Assembly: GCF_018614415.1 (NCBI RefSeq) | Contig: NZ_JAGGOO010000109.1 | Coordinates: 47,985 to 111,984, forward strand | DNA length: 64,000 nt | Direction: 5' to 3' | Origin: Streptomyces sp. ISL-12 | GTDB taxonomy: Bacteria; Actinomycetota; Actinomycetes; Streptomycetales; Streptomycetaceae | In this document: positions 53,586-62,183 of the stretch, piece after piece | How the letters are laid out: each line of letters opens with the position of its first letter | How positions within the stretch are numbered: position 1 is the stretch's first letter | The notes under the pieces: model-generated | The model's database searches: none | Seen by the model: only the letters and a program-made list of their open reading frames with translations | What the model was told of the DNA's origin: nothing | Position numbers and translations under genes: made by a program

Positions 53586-55526
53586 ATGCCCCCACCCGCA
53601 CGAGTCTTCTTCGTGCTGCCTGGGGGCATTTCCTTGCTGTTCCGTGAGTCCGCGACGTCCGTGGCCACCCGCATCCTCGAAGGGTCGCTGGCGCTGCACC
53701 TGACCGAGAACTTCCGTCACCTGCACGGCCGGAACGCCGCACAGGCGGAGATACGGTCCTGGGAACGCAGCCTCCCCGCTCTCGTCAACGCCCTCATGGA
53801 AGCCGGGCTCGGCGAGGTCGAGGTAGTCATCGAGTACAGCCTGCCCCTCACCAGCAAGCGCGCTGACGCTGTCCTGGCCGGCGTGCACCCGACAACGGGG
53901 CAGCCGTCGTACATCGTCGTCGAGTTGAAGCAGTGGAGCGAAGCCCACCCGGACGAGGACGACCCTCTCCTGTGCCGGCTCGACGCCTACCCGCAGCCCG
54001 TCCTCAACCCGATCGAACAGGTGCGGGGGTACTGCGAGTACCTGCTGTCGTTCAACGCGGCCCTGGAACGGATGCCCGGGTCGCTGGCCGGGGTGGCGTT
54101 CCTGCACAACGCGACCGAATCCAGGATCGCGGGGCTGCGGAGCGTCGAGGAGGACCAGTACGGCCGGATGTACACGGCCGACCAGCGCGGGGCCTTCCTG
54201 GACTTCCTGCGATCCCGGCTGGCCGCCAAGTCCGGCGCGGAAGCCGCCGACCTGCTGAGGGACGCCCGGATCCGGCCGTCGAAACAGCTGATGGCGGTCG
54301 CCGCGGCAGAGATCCGCGACCGCGAGCAGTTCGTGCTCCTCGCCGAGCAGCGGGTCGCCTACGAGATGGTGATGTCCGCCGTACGCAAGGCCAAGCGCGG
54401 CAACCACAAGAAGGTCATCGTGGTGACCGGCGGTCCCGGCTCCGGCAAGAGCGTCATCGCGATGTCGCTGCTGGGCGAGGTGTACCGGCGCGGGGAGACC
54501 GCTCTGCACGCCACCGGGTCGGCGTCCTTCACCAAGACGATGCGCAAGGTCGCCGGGCACAAGAAGCGCGAAGTGCAGCAACTGTTCAAGTACTTCAACA
54601 GCTTCATGGACGCGGAGCCGAACGACCTCGACGTGCTGATCTGCGACGAGGCGCACCGGCTGCGGAAGACCTCCGCCAACCGCTACACCAAGGCCGAGCT
54701 GCGCACCGGCCGACCGCAGGTCTCGGAACTCATCGACGCGGCCAGGGTGCCGGTGTTCCTGCTCGACCAGCACCAGGTGGTGCGGCCCGGCGAAATGGGA
54801 ACGAAGGAGGAGATCCAGCGGGCCGCCGCCGCGGAAGGGCTCGACTGCACGGTGATCGAGCTGGACGGCCAGTTCCGGTGCGGCGGCAGCGACGCGTACG
54901 AGAAGTGGGTCGTCGACCTGCTCGGCCTGGAGGACGGCACGCCCCACGCGTGGGAGCCCGACGGCAAACTGGAGCTGCGGACCGCCGAGAGCCCGCAGGA
55001 GCTGGAGGACTTCCTCGTCGCGAAGCGCGCGGAGGGCTATGGCGCGCGGATGTCGGCCGGTTACTGCTGGACGTGGACGCGCCAGATCACACCGGAGATG
55101 ACCGAGCTTCCCCGCGACGTCGTCATCGGCGACTGGGCACGGCCGTGGAACGTGTACGGCGACCGGTCCGTCTTCGGAGCCCCGCCCGCGCCCCTGTGGG
55201 CCACCGAACCGGAAGGTTTCGGCCAGGTCGGCTGCGTCTACACCGCGCAGGGCTTCGAGTACGACTGGTCGGGCGTCATCATCGGTCCCGACCTGGTGTG
55301 GCGGACGGACCGGTGGGTAGTGGACCGGTCGGCGTCGAAAGACCCGATCTTCACCAAGGCGACACCGGACAGCGAGATCGACCGGCTGATCCGCAACACG
55401 TACAAGGTACTGCTGACGCGGGGCATGGTCGGCACGATCATCTACTCGACCGACCCGGAGACGCGGGAGAAACTGCGCTCGCTCGTCCGTCCCGCGTCCG
55501 GAGTGCAGGCGCCCACGCTCGTGTAG
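53586..55526 (+). CDS. DUF2075-family P-loop DNA/RNA helicase-like protein
   Basis: A 646-residue protein. The N-terminal 220 residues resemble a PD-(D/E)xK-like region (VIEYSLPLTSKRADAVLAG, IVVELKQWSEAH), which is the D-x(n)-ExK pattern of nucleases. A DUF2075 superfamily 1 motor follows: Walker A VVTGGPGSGKSVIA, Walker B VLICDEAHRLRK, VPVFLLDQHQVV, and motif VI-like VYTAQGFEYDWSGVIIG. The start is uncertain: ATG 53586 lies close to the MITE and has no ribosome site; a TTG at 53633 behind GGGGG is an alternative. The gene is intact amid broken neighbours, which suggests a functional, possibly defence-related, role of its own. Function not known. Confidence 0.8.
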   Translation: MPPPARVFFVLPGGISLLFRESATSVATRILEGSLALHLTENFRHLHGRNAAQAEIRSWERSLPALVNALMEAGLGEVEVVIEYSLPLTSKRADAVLAGVHPTTGQPSYIVVELKQWSEAHPDEDDPLLCRLDAYPQPVLNPIEQVRGYCEYLLSFNAALERMPGSLAGVAFLHNATESRIAGLRSVEEDQYGRMYTADQRGAFLDFLRSRLAAKSGAEAADLLRDARIRPSKQLMAVAAAEIRDREQFVLLAEQRVAYEMVMSAVRKAKRGNHKKVIVVTGGPGSGKSVIAMSLLGEVYRRGETALHATGSASFTKTMRKVAGHKKREVQQLFKYFNSFMDAEPNDLDVLICDEAHRLRKTSANRYTKAELRTGRPQVSELIDAARVPVFLLDQHQVVRPGEMGTKEEIQRAAAAEGLDCTVIELDGQFRCGGSDAYEKWVVDLLGLEDGTPHAWEPDGKLELRTAESPQELEDFLVAKRAEGYGARMSAGYCWTWTRQITPEMTELPRDVVIGDWARPWNVYGDRSVFGAPPAPLWATEPEGFGQVGCVYTAQGFEYDWSGVIIGPDLVWRTDRWVVDRSASKDPIFTKATPDSEIDRLIRNTYKVLLTRGMVGTIIYSTDPETREKLRSLVRPASGVQAPTLV

Positions 55527-55617
55527 CCGGGCATGTGCGAAAAGTGGTCATCCGCTGTCAGTGGTACGCCATACGATCGATTGAGCCCGCGCAGCCGCCC
55601 GTCGAAAGTGATCGTTC

Positions 55618-55788
55618 ATGGCCCAACAGCCGCCCCTGCTCCGCGATGTCATCGATATCGGGGAGTCCATCTCCACGTCTGACTTCGTCCTCCAGCTCTC
55701 GGAGGCGACGACCCCCGAGGGCGCCGAGCGCGCCCTGCGGGACTACGTGGTCACGGAGCGGCTGCTGGAGAACTTCGACGAGGCGCCA
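55618..55788 (+). pseudogene. N-terminal remnant of a PglY-like (DUF6079) ATPase
   Basis: ATG 55618 opens a frame coding LLRDVIDIGESISTSDFVLQ and ERALRDYVVTERLLENFDEA, which resembles the N-terminus of large AAA+ ATPases of the PglY/BrxC kind before their P-loop. After about 57 residues the homology stops abruptly and the frame runs into unrelated sequence. Only the first few percent of the gene remains. It supports the former presence of a BREX-2/Pgl system together with the PglW-like remnant upstream. Match is by memory, not by search. Confidence 0.55.
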
Positions 55789-55789
55789 G

Positions 55790-56200
55790 CTGGGCCCAGT
55801 GCCGCGGGTTCCGTGACGTACGGCATTCCGTCGGGCCATCCCAGGGCACGCTCCACCGCGTCGAGCAGGTGCTTCTCGCTCAGTAGCAAAAGGTCGCCCA
55901 GCCCGGTCCCGTCGATGTGACTCCTGCATTCCATCAGCACCGCCCCGTGCCACGCCGCAGGCACCTGAACACCGTGGCGGCGACACCAGGCGGTCACCAA
56001 GGGGGTCAACGTCGGAACGAGCGCGTCGAGTGCGGCCGTGTTGTGCGCACGTAGCCGGCCGACGGGCTCGAGAGTTCTGTGGGCCGCTCGAGGTCGTCGT
56101 CGGCTCCATGTGCCCGGAGCCACTCCCTCACCCTGTCGCGCATCGCCTCTTCGGGCGGGGTGATGAAGCGGGGAAGCCAGTCCGGGCCCGGCTGGAGGTC
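55790..56200 (-). pseudogene. Fragment of an unidentified gene, frameshifted
   Basis: Two frames on the minus strand together read like one conserved protein: DWLPRFITPPEEAMRDRVRE and WLRAHG in the first, then LEPVGRLRAHNTAALDALVP, WCRRHGVQVPAAWHGAVLME and DLLLLSEKHLLDAVERALGW in another. The shift lies near 56080-56110. Both ends are cut: by the PglY-like fragment on one side and by the hydrolase fragment on the other. I do not recognise the family. Confidence 0.5.
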
Positions 56201-57131
56201 GTGTTCGGCATCGCGGTCGCCACGGATCTCTGCGTGCCGAAGAACGCCTGGGGCAAGCTGCCCGCCCTGGTGGTCACCGGCCCGTTCGGCGTGGTCAAGA
56301 GACAGTCCTCGGGGCTCTACGCCAACGAGTTCGCCCGCCGCGGCTACGCCGCTCCCGCCTTCGACCCCTGCTTCACCGGGGAGAGCGGCGGCACCGTAGG
56401 CGACGTGGCCTCGCCCGACATCTCCACGAGCACTACAGCGCCGCCGTCGACTTCCTCGGCCTGCAGAAGATCGTCGACCCGCGAGCGGATCGGCGCACAG
56501 GCCATCTGCGGCGTGAGCGGTACGACGCTCACCGCGGCGGCGCCGACAGCCGCATCAAGGCGGTCGCCACGGCCTCGATGTACGACATGTCGCGCAGCAT
56601 GTCCCGCGGCCACGAGGACTACTACACGCCTGAGCAGCGCCAGAAGGTCGTGGACCACCTCAGCCGGCAGCGCTGGACCGACGCCGAGAGCGGCACCTAC
56701 GCGCGGCTCTCCCACGAGGTCCCCTTCGACGAGAACGGCGACGTCGCCCCCTCGAACCGCGTGCTGCCCACGACTCTCCCGGCGGACGCCGACCCGATCA
56801 CGAAGATGTTCCTCGACTACTACCGCACCGAGCGCGGCTACCACCCGCGCTCGATCAACTCCACCACCGCGTGGACCGCGACCACGCCGATGTCGTTCTT
56901 CGCCTTACCGCTGATGACGAACATCGACATGCTGGTGCCCCGCAAGGCGTTCCTGGTGGCCGGCGCCGACGCGCACTCCCGCTACTCCTCCGAGGGCGTC
57001 CGGGCGACGGCCCCCGACACCGTCGCGGCCTCGTGATCGTCCCGGGCGCGAACCACGTCGATCTGTACGACCGCAAGGACCTCATCCCCTTCGACAGGCT
57101 CGACGCGTTCTTCACCGAGAACCTCGCCTGA
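56195..57131 (+). pseudogene. Alpha/beta hydrolase pseudogene (COG1073-like)
   Basis: Segments of one alpha/beta hydrolase occur in order in several frames: GIAVATDLCVPKNAWGKLPA and FDPCFTGESGGTVGDVASPD in the first; the core around the nucleophile is garbled; MYDMSRSMSRGHEDYYTPEQ to TATTPMSFFALPLMTN in a second; and LVIVPGANHVDLYDRKDLIP to the stop at 57129-57131 in a third. The N-terminus is missing. At least three frameshifts are needed, and the expected Gly-x-Ser-x-Gly (or GWGG) elbow is not readable. The gene is dead. Confidence 0.8.
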
Positions 57132-57259
57132 CCGGAAGCGCCCCCGCCCTCACCGCGGAAACAGGACCCGTGCTCATCGCGACGACGCCACCCCCACGTC
57201 GCCCGATCTGCCCGGATCCGCCGCTCACACCCGCCTCCGCCACTTCCGTGCTCGGCTCT

Positions 57260-57568
57260 TCAGTCACTGACCTTGCTGCGGGACTGGTACAGCAGGCCCT
57301 GGTACTCGGGGTGCCGGTTGATCCAGCCCGCGAAGAAGGGGCAGGTGGCCAGCACCCGCAGGTTCGCGGCGCGTGCCTCGTCCAGGGCGACGCGGACCAG
57401 CGCGGACCCGACTCCCCTGCCCTCGTACTCCGCCTCGACCTCGGTGTGCACGAACGCGACGAGTTCCGTCGTACGGATGTATTCCGCGACGCCCGCCACC
57501 TTGGACTCTCCATCGACGCGGGCCTCGTAGCGCTTCGCCTCGGGCACGTCTCTCACTTCGACCGCCAT
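57260..57568 (-). CDS. GNAT-like N-acetyltransferase (COG2388 type)
   Basis: A 102-residue small acetyltransferase. The acetyl-CoA loop is EYEGRGVGSALVRVALDEAR, and RVLATCPFFAGWINRHPEYQ is typical of the YjdJ-like/COG2388 subgroup. ATG 57566-57568 follows GAGGAGG. It stands alone between pseudogenes and is intact. Substrate unknown. Confidence 0.9.
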   Translation of the reverse strand: MAVEVRDVPEAKRYEARVDGESKVAGVAEYIRTTELVAFVHTEVEAEYEGRGVGSALVRVALDEARAANLRVLATCPFFAGWINRHPEYQGLLYQSRSKVSD

Positions 57569-57630
57569 GTGTCCTCCTCGTGGGCCCGAGCCCGCTCATC
57601 TGACGGGACGTTGCCAGCCAGGGCAGCAGC

Positions 57631-57936
57631 CTAACCTCGTCCGGTTGATGCGGGAGAAGCTCATCGGACGGCTGTCCCGCCACGTCCAGGCCGACTCCGG
57701 GTTGTCCGCCTCCGACTACATCGTGCTCGTCAGCCTCACCGAACGGGGCGGCGGGCGGATGCGGAGCCTTCGTCGTCGCCCCCCCGGCCGGCTACAAGGT
57801 GATCGAAGAGACCGCGCCCCAGCACGTCGAGCACGTCCGCCGGCTGTTCATCGACGCCCTGACCCCGAACCAGCTCAACGCACTCGCCCGGATCTCCCAA
57901 CGCGTCCTGGATCACATGGAGAAGCAGCCGGACTGA
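57631..57936 (+). pseudogene. MarR-family regulator remnant
   Basis: The first part (LMREKLIGRLSRHVQADSGL and SASDYIVLVSLTE) is the dimerisation helix and start of the HTH of a MarR protein. After ERGGGRMRS the frame changes to AFVVAPPAGYKVIEETAPQH and ISQRVLDHMEKQPD up to TGA 57934-57936, which is the C-terminal helix. The recognition helix and wing between the two parts are deleted, and no proper start codon is visible. It is non-functional as a DNA-binding protein. Confidence 0.75.
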
Positions 57937-58050
57937 CCGGGTGGCGGACGCGGCTCCCTGAACCACGGGAGGTCGGCCCTGCGCCAGTTCAGCGAGGCTG
58001 CCCTTGACCGTCACCTTCCGGCTGGTCACCAGACGCCCAGGCCCGTCCCC

Positions 58051-59679
58051 CTACCGCCCGGCGCGGTGCAGCCCCGACCCGGTGTCCATCGCGTCCGCGG
58101 CTGCCGCCGGTATCTCCTCCGTCTCCTCGCGAGGCGGCCGGCGGCCGGGCAGGACCGCGAGGACGATCATCGCTCCGGCGGCCATGATGATGCCGCCGAT
58201 GAGGCTGGTGTGCGCGACACCGTGGGCGAACGCCTCGTGTACGGCACCCACCAGTGTCCGGGCCTGCTGGGCGCCACCGGCCGGGTCGGCGGCCACCTGC
58301 TCGGCGACGGCCAGGCCGCTGCCCACCGAGTCCTGGGCCGCCTCCAGTGCCGCGGCCGGCAGCCGGCCGCCGACCAGGTCACTCAGCCTGTCCTGGTACG
58401 CGGTGGCCAGCAGGGAGCCGAGGACGGCGATGCCGAGGGAACCGCCCAGTTCCAGCGAGGTGTCGTTGGCGCCGCCGCCGACGCCCAGCTCGGACTCGGG
58501 GAAGGAGTCCATGATCGTGTCGGTGGCCGGGGAGACGCTGAGGCCGATCGCGAAGCCCAGCAGCAGGAGCGACGGCAGGAAGTCGCCGTACGTCGAGCCC
58601 TCGTCGATCCGGGTGAGCAGGAACACGGCCACGGTCCCGATCGCCATGCCGGGCACGATCACGGCCCTCACCCCGAGCCTCGGGGTCAGCTTCCCGGTGG
58701 CCGCGGCGCCGGCGAACACGGCCCCGGCCAGCGGCAGCAGACGGACGCCGGTCTCCAGCGCGTCGTAGCCGAGCACGAACTGCAGGAACTGGGTGGCGTA
58801 GTAGATCGAGCCGAAGGTGCCGAAGAAGAAGAACAGCACGGCGAGCATCGAGCCGCTGAAGCCGCGCAGCCTGAACTTCCGTACGTCCAGCATCGGGTGG
58901 GGGTGCCGCAGCTCCCACAGGGTGAAGGCGACGAAGCCGGCGCCCGCGACCACGGCCGCGCTGACCGGGCCGGTGCCCCACCCGAAGTGCGGGCCCTCGA
59001 TGATGGCGTAGACGAGCGTGCCGACGGAGACGATCGACAGCAGACCGCCCACGTAGTCGATCCGGCCCATGCCCTCCGCCTTCGACGGCGGTACGAGGGC
59101 GAAGGCGCCGATGACGGCGGCCACCGCGATGGGCACGTTGATCAGGAAGGTCGAGCCCCAGGCGTGCCGCTCCAGCAGCCAGCCGGCCACGACGGGGCCG
59201 ACGGCTATGGCGAGACCGGAGGTCGCGGTCCAGGCGGTGATGGCCTTGGCCCGCTCACCCTTGGGGAACATGGCCACCAGCAGGGAGAGCGTGGCGGGCA
59301 TGACGACCGCGGCTCCCACCCCCATGATCGCGCGGGCGACGATGACCAGCCCGGTCTCGTCGACCACGCTGCCCAGCACGGAACCGCCGGCGAAGACCAC
59401 CAGGCCCGTCACCAGGGCGCCGCGACGGCTGTACTTGTCGCCGATCGCCCCGAGTACGAGCATCAGCGCGGCGTAGGGAACCGTGTAGCCGTCGATCACC
59501 CATTGCAGATCACTGCTGCTCAGCCGCAGATCCCGGGTCATGTCGGGGGCGGCGACGATCAGGGACGTATTGGCCATGACCACGATCAGCAGGCTCAGGC
59601 ACAGAACGCCCAGCGCCCACCAGCGCCGTGGGTACGGCCCTGCCGTCCTGTCGACAGGTGTATTGGCCAGCAGAGGCAC
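58051..59679 (-). CDS. MFS drug efflux transporter, DHA2 (EmrB/QacA) family
   Basis: A 542-residue transporter with fourteen membrane helices. Motif A appears as LGAIGDKYSRRGALVTG and the DHA2-specific stretch as AGWLLERHAWGSTFLINVPI. It exports toxic or antibiotic-like compounds using the proton gradient. The GTG start at 59679 is five bases after CGGGAG. It is transcribed in the same direction as the TetR gene upstream, and a palindromic operator lies in the 134 bases between them, so expression is likely induced when the TetR ligand binds. Confidence 0.92.
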   Translation of the reverse strand: MPLLANTPVDRTAGPYPRRWWALGVLCLSLLIVVMANTSLIVAAPDMTRDLRLSSSDLQWVIDGYTVPYAALMLVLGAIGDKYSRRGALVTGLVVFAGGSVLGSVVDETGLVIVARAIMGVGAAVVMPATLSLLVAMFPKGERAKAITAWTATSGLAIAVGPVVAGWLLERHAWGSTFLINVPIAVAAVIGAFALVPPSKAEGMGRIDYVGGLLSIVSVGTLVYAIIEGPHFGWGTGPVSAAVVAGAGFVAFTLWELRHPHPMLDVRKFRLRGFSGSMLAVLFFFFGTFGSIYYATQFLQFVLGYDALETGVRLLPLAGAVFAGAAATGKLTPRLGVRAVIVPGMAIGTVAVFLLTRIDEGSTYGDFLPSLLLLGFAIGLSVSPATDTIMDSFPESELGVGGGANDTSLELGGSLGIAVLGSLLATAYQDRLSDLVGGRLPAAALEAAQDSVGSGLAVAEQVAADPAGGAQQARTLVGAVHEAFAHGVAHTSLIGGIIMAAGAMIVLAVLPGRRPPREETEEIPAAAADAMDTGSGLHRAGR

Positions 59680-59703
59680 GGAGACTCCCGAGGGGACGCG
59701 TTA

Positions 59704-59750
59704 TTTGCACATCTATGGGCAGCGTAGTTGTTTGCACATTGATGCGCAAA
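59704..59750 (-). promoter_or_regulatory. TetR operator region upstream of the MFS gene
   Basis: TTTGCACAT-TG-ATGCGCAAA (59731-59750) is a 20-bp palindrome with one mismatch. A degenerate second copy, TTTGCACAT-CT-ATGGGCAGC, starts 27 bases away at 59704. Location between tetR and the efflux gene makes the TetR protein the likely ligand. Confidence 0.7.
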
Positions 59751-59813
59751 TAGCGTTGCTGCGCCTGGATTCAAGTCATGAGCATGACAATAAAGGGGCG
59801 ACGCCCCTTCGGC

Positions 59814-60461
59814 TCAGTCCTCGGCCGCGGTCTGCGCGGCCATCAGGGAGACGGCCTCGTCGACCACCGCGCGCGCCTGCTTGTCCGGCACACCGGCCGC
59901 GATCAGCGAGGCGGTGGTGGACCGGGTGCCGTCGTCCTCCAGCGTCCCCTTGTTGACGGCTTCGAGCAGCGCGACCGTGACCGCCTCCAGGCCGGCACTC
60001 AGCGCGTCCGGCGGGAGATGCGTGTGAAAGACACCGTCGCGCTGACCGCGCTCCAGGATGGCCGCGATCTCTTCCCGCGCGGGTCTCAGGATCTCGGCGA
60101 CACGCTCTTCGCCCAGATCACGTCGGGCCAGCGCCAGGAGCATCCGGTAGCGGTCCCCCACGGGCCACAGCGACAACGTGAAGTACGCGAGGGCCAGTTC
60201 GGCACGCTCCGCCGGTCGCACACCGGCCGCCATCGCGTCGCGCAGGCTCTCGGTCGCCTCCTCGGCCAGCGCCTCCAGCAGTGCCGCCCGGCCGGGGAAG
60301 TGACCGAACAGGGTGCGCCGCACGACACCGGACGCCCGCGCCAGCTCCTCGAGGGTGATGTCGGGGTTGCGCCCCAGCTCCTGACGCGCCGTGGCCAGGA
60401 TGCGCGCCCGGTTGGACCGCGCGTTACGTCGCTGGGGAACGCGGGCGACCGGCTTGGGCAC
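59814..60461 (-). CDS. TetR-family regulator of the MFS pump
   Basis: A 215-residue regulator. The N-terminal HTH is RARILATARQELGRNPDITLEELARASGVVRRTLFGHFPGRAALL in outline (residues 19-62), the rest a helical ligand-binding domain. The GTG start at 60461 has a weak ribosome site. It probably represses the efflux gene 134 bases downstream, and perhaps its own gene if transcripts run through. Ligand unknown. The 188 bases upstream, shared with the divergent hydrolase gene, show no clear operator. Confidence 0.9.
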   Translation of the reverse strand: MPKPVARVPQRRNARSNRARILATARQELGRNPDITLEELARASGVVRRTLFGHFPGRAALLEALAEEATESLRDAMAAGVRPAERAELALAYFTLSLWPVGDRYRMLLALARRDLGEERVAEILRPAREEIAAILERGQRDGVFHTHLPPDALSAGLEAVTVALLEAVNKGTLEDDGTRSTTASLIAAGVPDKQARAVVDEAVSLMAAQTAAED

Positions 60462-60649
60462 AGGGAAACCTCGATGGACAGCGGAACGGACGGCATGCCC
60501 ATTTTGGCACGGGTACTACGGCCCGGCGCGGAAACGGGGCCCGCCCCCGCCGCTCCTGCCGGCCGCCCGCGCCGCCACCCCAGGCATCGACGTGTGCGAA
60601 GGGCGCTCCGGGGCAGACGGGCCGCGGTGTCCGAGGCGCGGGAGGCTAC

Positions 60650-61567
60650 GTGTTCGACGGCTTCGAGTTGACGCGGTGCGAGGGAGACGGCGTTCACCTG
60701 CGGGTGCGCCATGGGGGCAGCGGTCCGGCGGTGCTGCTCCTGCACGGCCATCCGCGCACGCACGCGACCTGGCACCGCGTCGCACCGCTGCTGGCCGCGG
60801 CCGGTCATACGGTGGTCTGCCCGGACCTGCGGGGTTACGGCGCGTCCGACAAGCCGCCGACCGACGAGCGGCACAGTCCGTACTCCAAGCGCGCCATGGC
60901 CGGCGACTGTCTGGCGGTCATGCGCCGTCTCGGGCACGAGCGGTTCGCCGTCGTCGGGCACGACCGGGGCGCGTACGTGGCCACACGGCTGGCCCTGGAC
61001 CACCCGGGGGCCGTGTCCGCCCTCAGCGTGCTGGACGCCGTTCCCATCGGGGAGGCACTGCGGCGCTGCGACGCGACGTTCGCCGCGAGCTGGTGGCACT
61101 GGTTCTTCCTCGGTCAGACCGACAAGCCCGCCGAGCGCGTCATCGATGCCGACCCCGATGCCTGGTACCAGGGCACCCCCGAGCAGATGGGCGCTGAAGC
61201 GTACGAGGACTATCGGCGCGCGATCCACGACCCGGCCACCGTGCACGCCATGTGCGAGGACTACCGGGCCGGACTCGGCATCGACCGGGAGCACGACGAC
61301 GCCGACCGCCGGGCCCGCCGGCGCATCGGCTGCCCCCTGCAAGTGCTGTGGGCCGGCCGCGACGACATGACCGGCCTCTACGGTGACGTGCTGAGCATCT
61401 GGCGCGACTGGGCGGGCGGCCGTCTGGTCGGCGGCCCGATCACCTCTGGACACCACATCGCCGAAGAGGCACCCGAGGCGCTCGCCCTGGCCCTGCGTGA
61501 GTTCTGGCGGAGCACGCCTGACCACGACGGACGGCACGGTTCTCGTCAGGAGGAGACACCAGTCTAG
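60650..61567 (+). CDS. Alpha/beta hydrolase resembling fluoroacetate dehalogenase
   Basis: A 305-residue alpha/beta hydrolase. The oxyanion region is LLLHGHPRTHATW, the nucleophile is Asp105 in VVGHDRGAYV, and WWHWFFL gives His150-Trp151. Asp129 and His269 complete the triad pattern. Spacing from the nucleophile (+1 Arg, +24 Asp, +45 His, +46 Trp) equals that of fluoroacetate dehalogenases as I recall them. The second carboxylate-binding Arg (+4) is Tyr109 here, so the substrate may be a different haloacid or an epoxide. GTG 60650 follows GGAGG by four bases. It is divergent from the TetR gene. Confidence 0.85.
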   Translation: MFDGFELTRCEGDGVHLRVRHGGSGPAVLLLHGHPRTHATWHRVAPLLAAAGHTVVCPDLRGYGASDKPPTDERHSPYSKRAMAGDCLAVMRRLGHERFAVVGHDRGAYVATRLALDHPGAVSALSVLDAVPIGEALRRCDATFAASWWHWFFLGQTDKPAERVIDADPDAWYQGTPEQMGAEAYEDYRRAIHDPATVHAMCEDYRAGLGIDREHDDADRRARRRIGCPLQVLWAGRDDMTGLYGDVLSIWRDWAGGRLVGGPITSGHHIAEEAPEALALALREFWRSTPDHDGRHGSRQEETPV

Positions 61568-61650
61568 ATGGTTACACATTCCCACCGAGGATCTTCGCAG
61601 TCCTCGTTTATGCCTCATAATTAACATTCCCCCTTCTTTAAAACACCTGC

Positions 61651-61679
61651 TTGACCGGTGTCTCCGTGGTGACGATGCT
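61651..61679 (+). promoter_or_regulatory. Candidate promoter of the DinB-aminotransferase operon
   Basis: TTGACC (61651-61656) and GATGCT (61674-61679) are separated by 17 bases, 28 bases before the GTG start. The sequence just upstream (61568-61650) is unusually A+T-rich for this genome. Confidence 0.35.
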
Positions 61680-61706
61680 GATGCTTCCACCGATGAGGAG
61701 GCAACC

Positions 61707-62183
61707 GTGCACGATCACGACGAGTACCTGTACTTCCTTCGCCGCGCCTTCGACGGCCTGCTCGGCGCGCTGGAGCAGTTGGAGCGACTGGGCGACGATC
61801 TCGGCAACACCGCGCCGCCGCTGCCCGGCGCCAACTCCCCCTACGCCATCGCGCACCACTGCGTCGCGGTGGCCGACTACTGGCTGGGGCACGTGGTCGC
61901 GGGGCGCAGGGTCGATCGTGACCGGCCCTCCGAGTTCACGGCGAAGGGGAACGCGCGACAGCTGCGCGAGGAGGTCGACGCGCTCTTCGTACGTCTGGAC
62001 GCGGACCTCCGCGAGGCGCTGCCGTCACAGCCCCCGCGCAACGTACCGCCCGCCGATTTCGAGGGCCCGGAGCGTCCCCTGAGCGTGGGGGGCGTCCAGC
62101 TCCACGTCCTGGAGGAACTGGCCCAGCATCACGGACAGGTGCAGATCACCCGCGATCTGCTGCGGACGGGAGCCCTGGCATGA
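61707..62183 (+). CDS. DinB-family putative metalloenzyme
   Basis: A 158-residue DinB/YfiT-like four-helix protein. The histidines expected to bind a metal are in AIAHHCVAVADYW and EELAQHHGQVQITRDLL. Members include thiol-dependent transferases (for mycothiol or bacillithiol). GTG 61707 is chosen because GAGGAGG lies five bases upstream; the frame is open further back through the A+T-rich leader. The stop overlaps the aminotransferase start (ATGA), so the two are co-translated. Reaction unknown. Confidence 0.88.
   Translation: MHDHDEYLYFLRRAFDGLLGALEQLERLGDDLGNTAPPLPGANSPYAIAHHCVAVADYWLGHVVAGRRVDRDRPSEFTAKGNARQLREEVDALFVRLDADLREALPSQPPRNVPPADFEGPERPLSVGGVQLHVLEELAQHHGQVQITRDLLRTGALA

Noticed and set aside
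55558..56109. 183-residue minus-strand frame across the PglY-like remnant
   Set aside because: The C-terminal half is the antisense of the conserved plus-strand fragment, and the N-terminal part matches no conserved frame.
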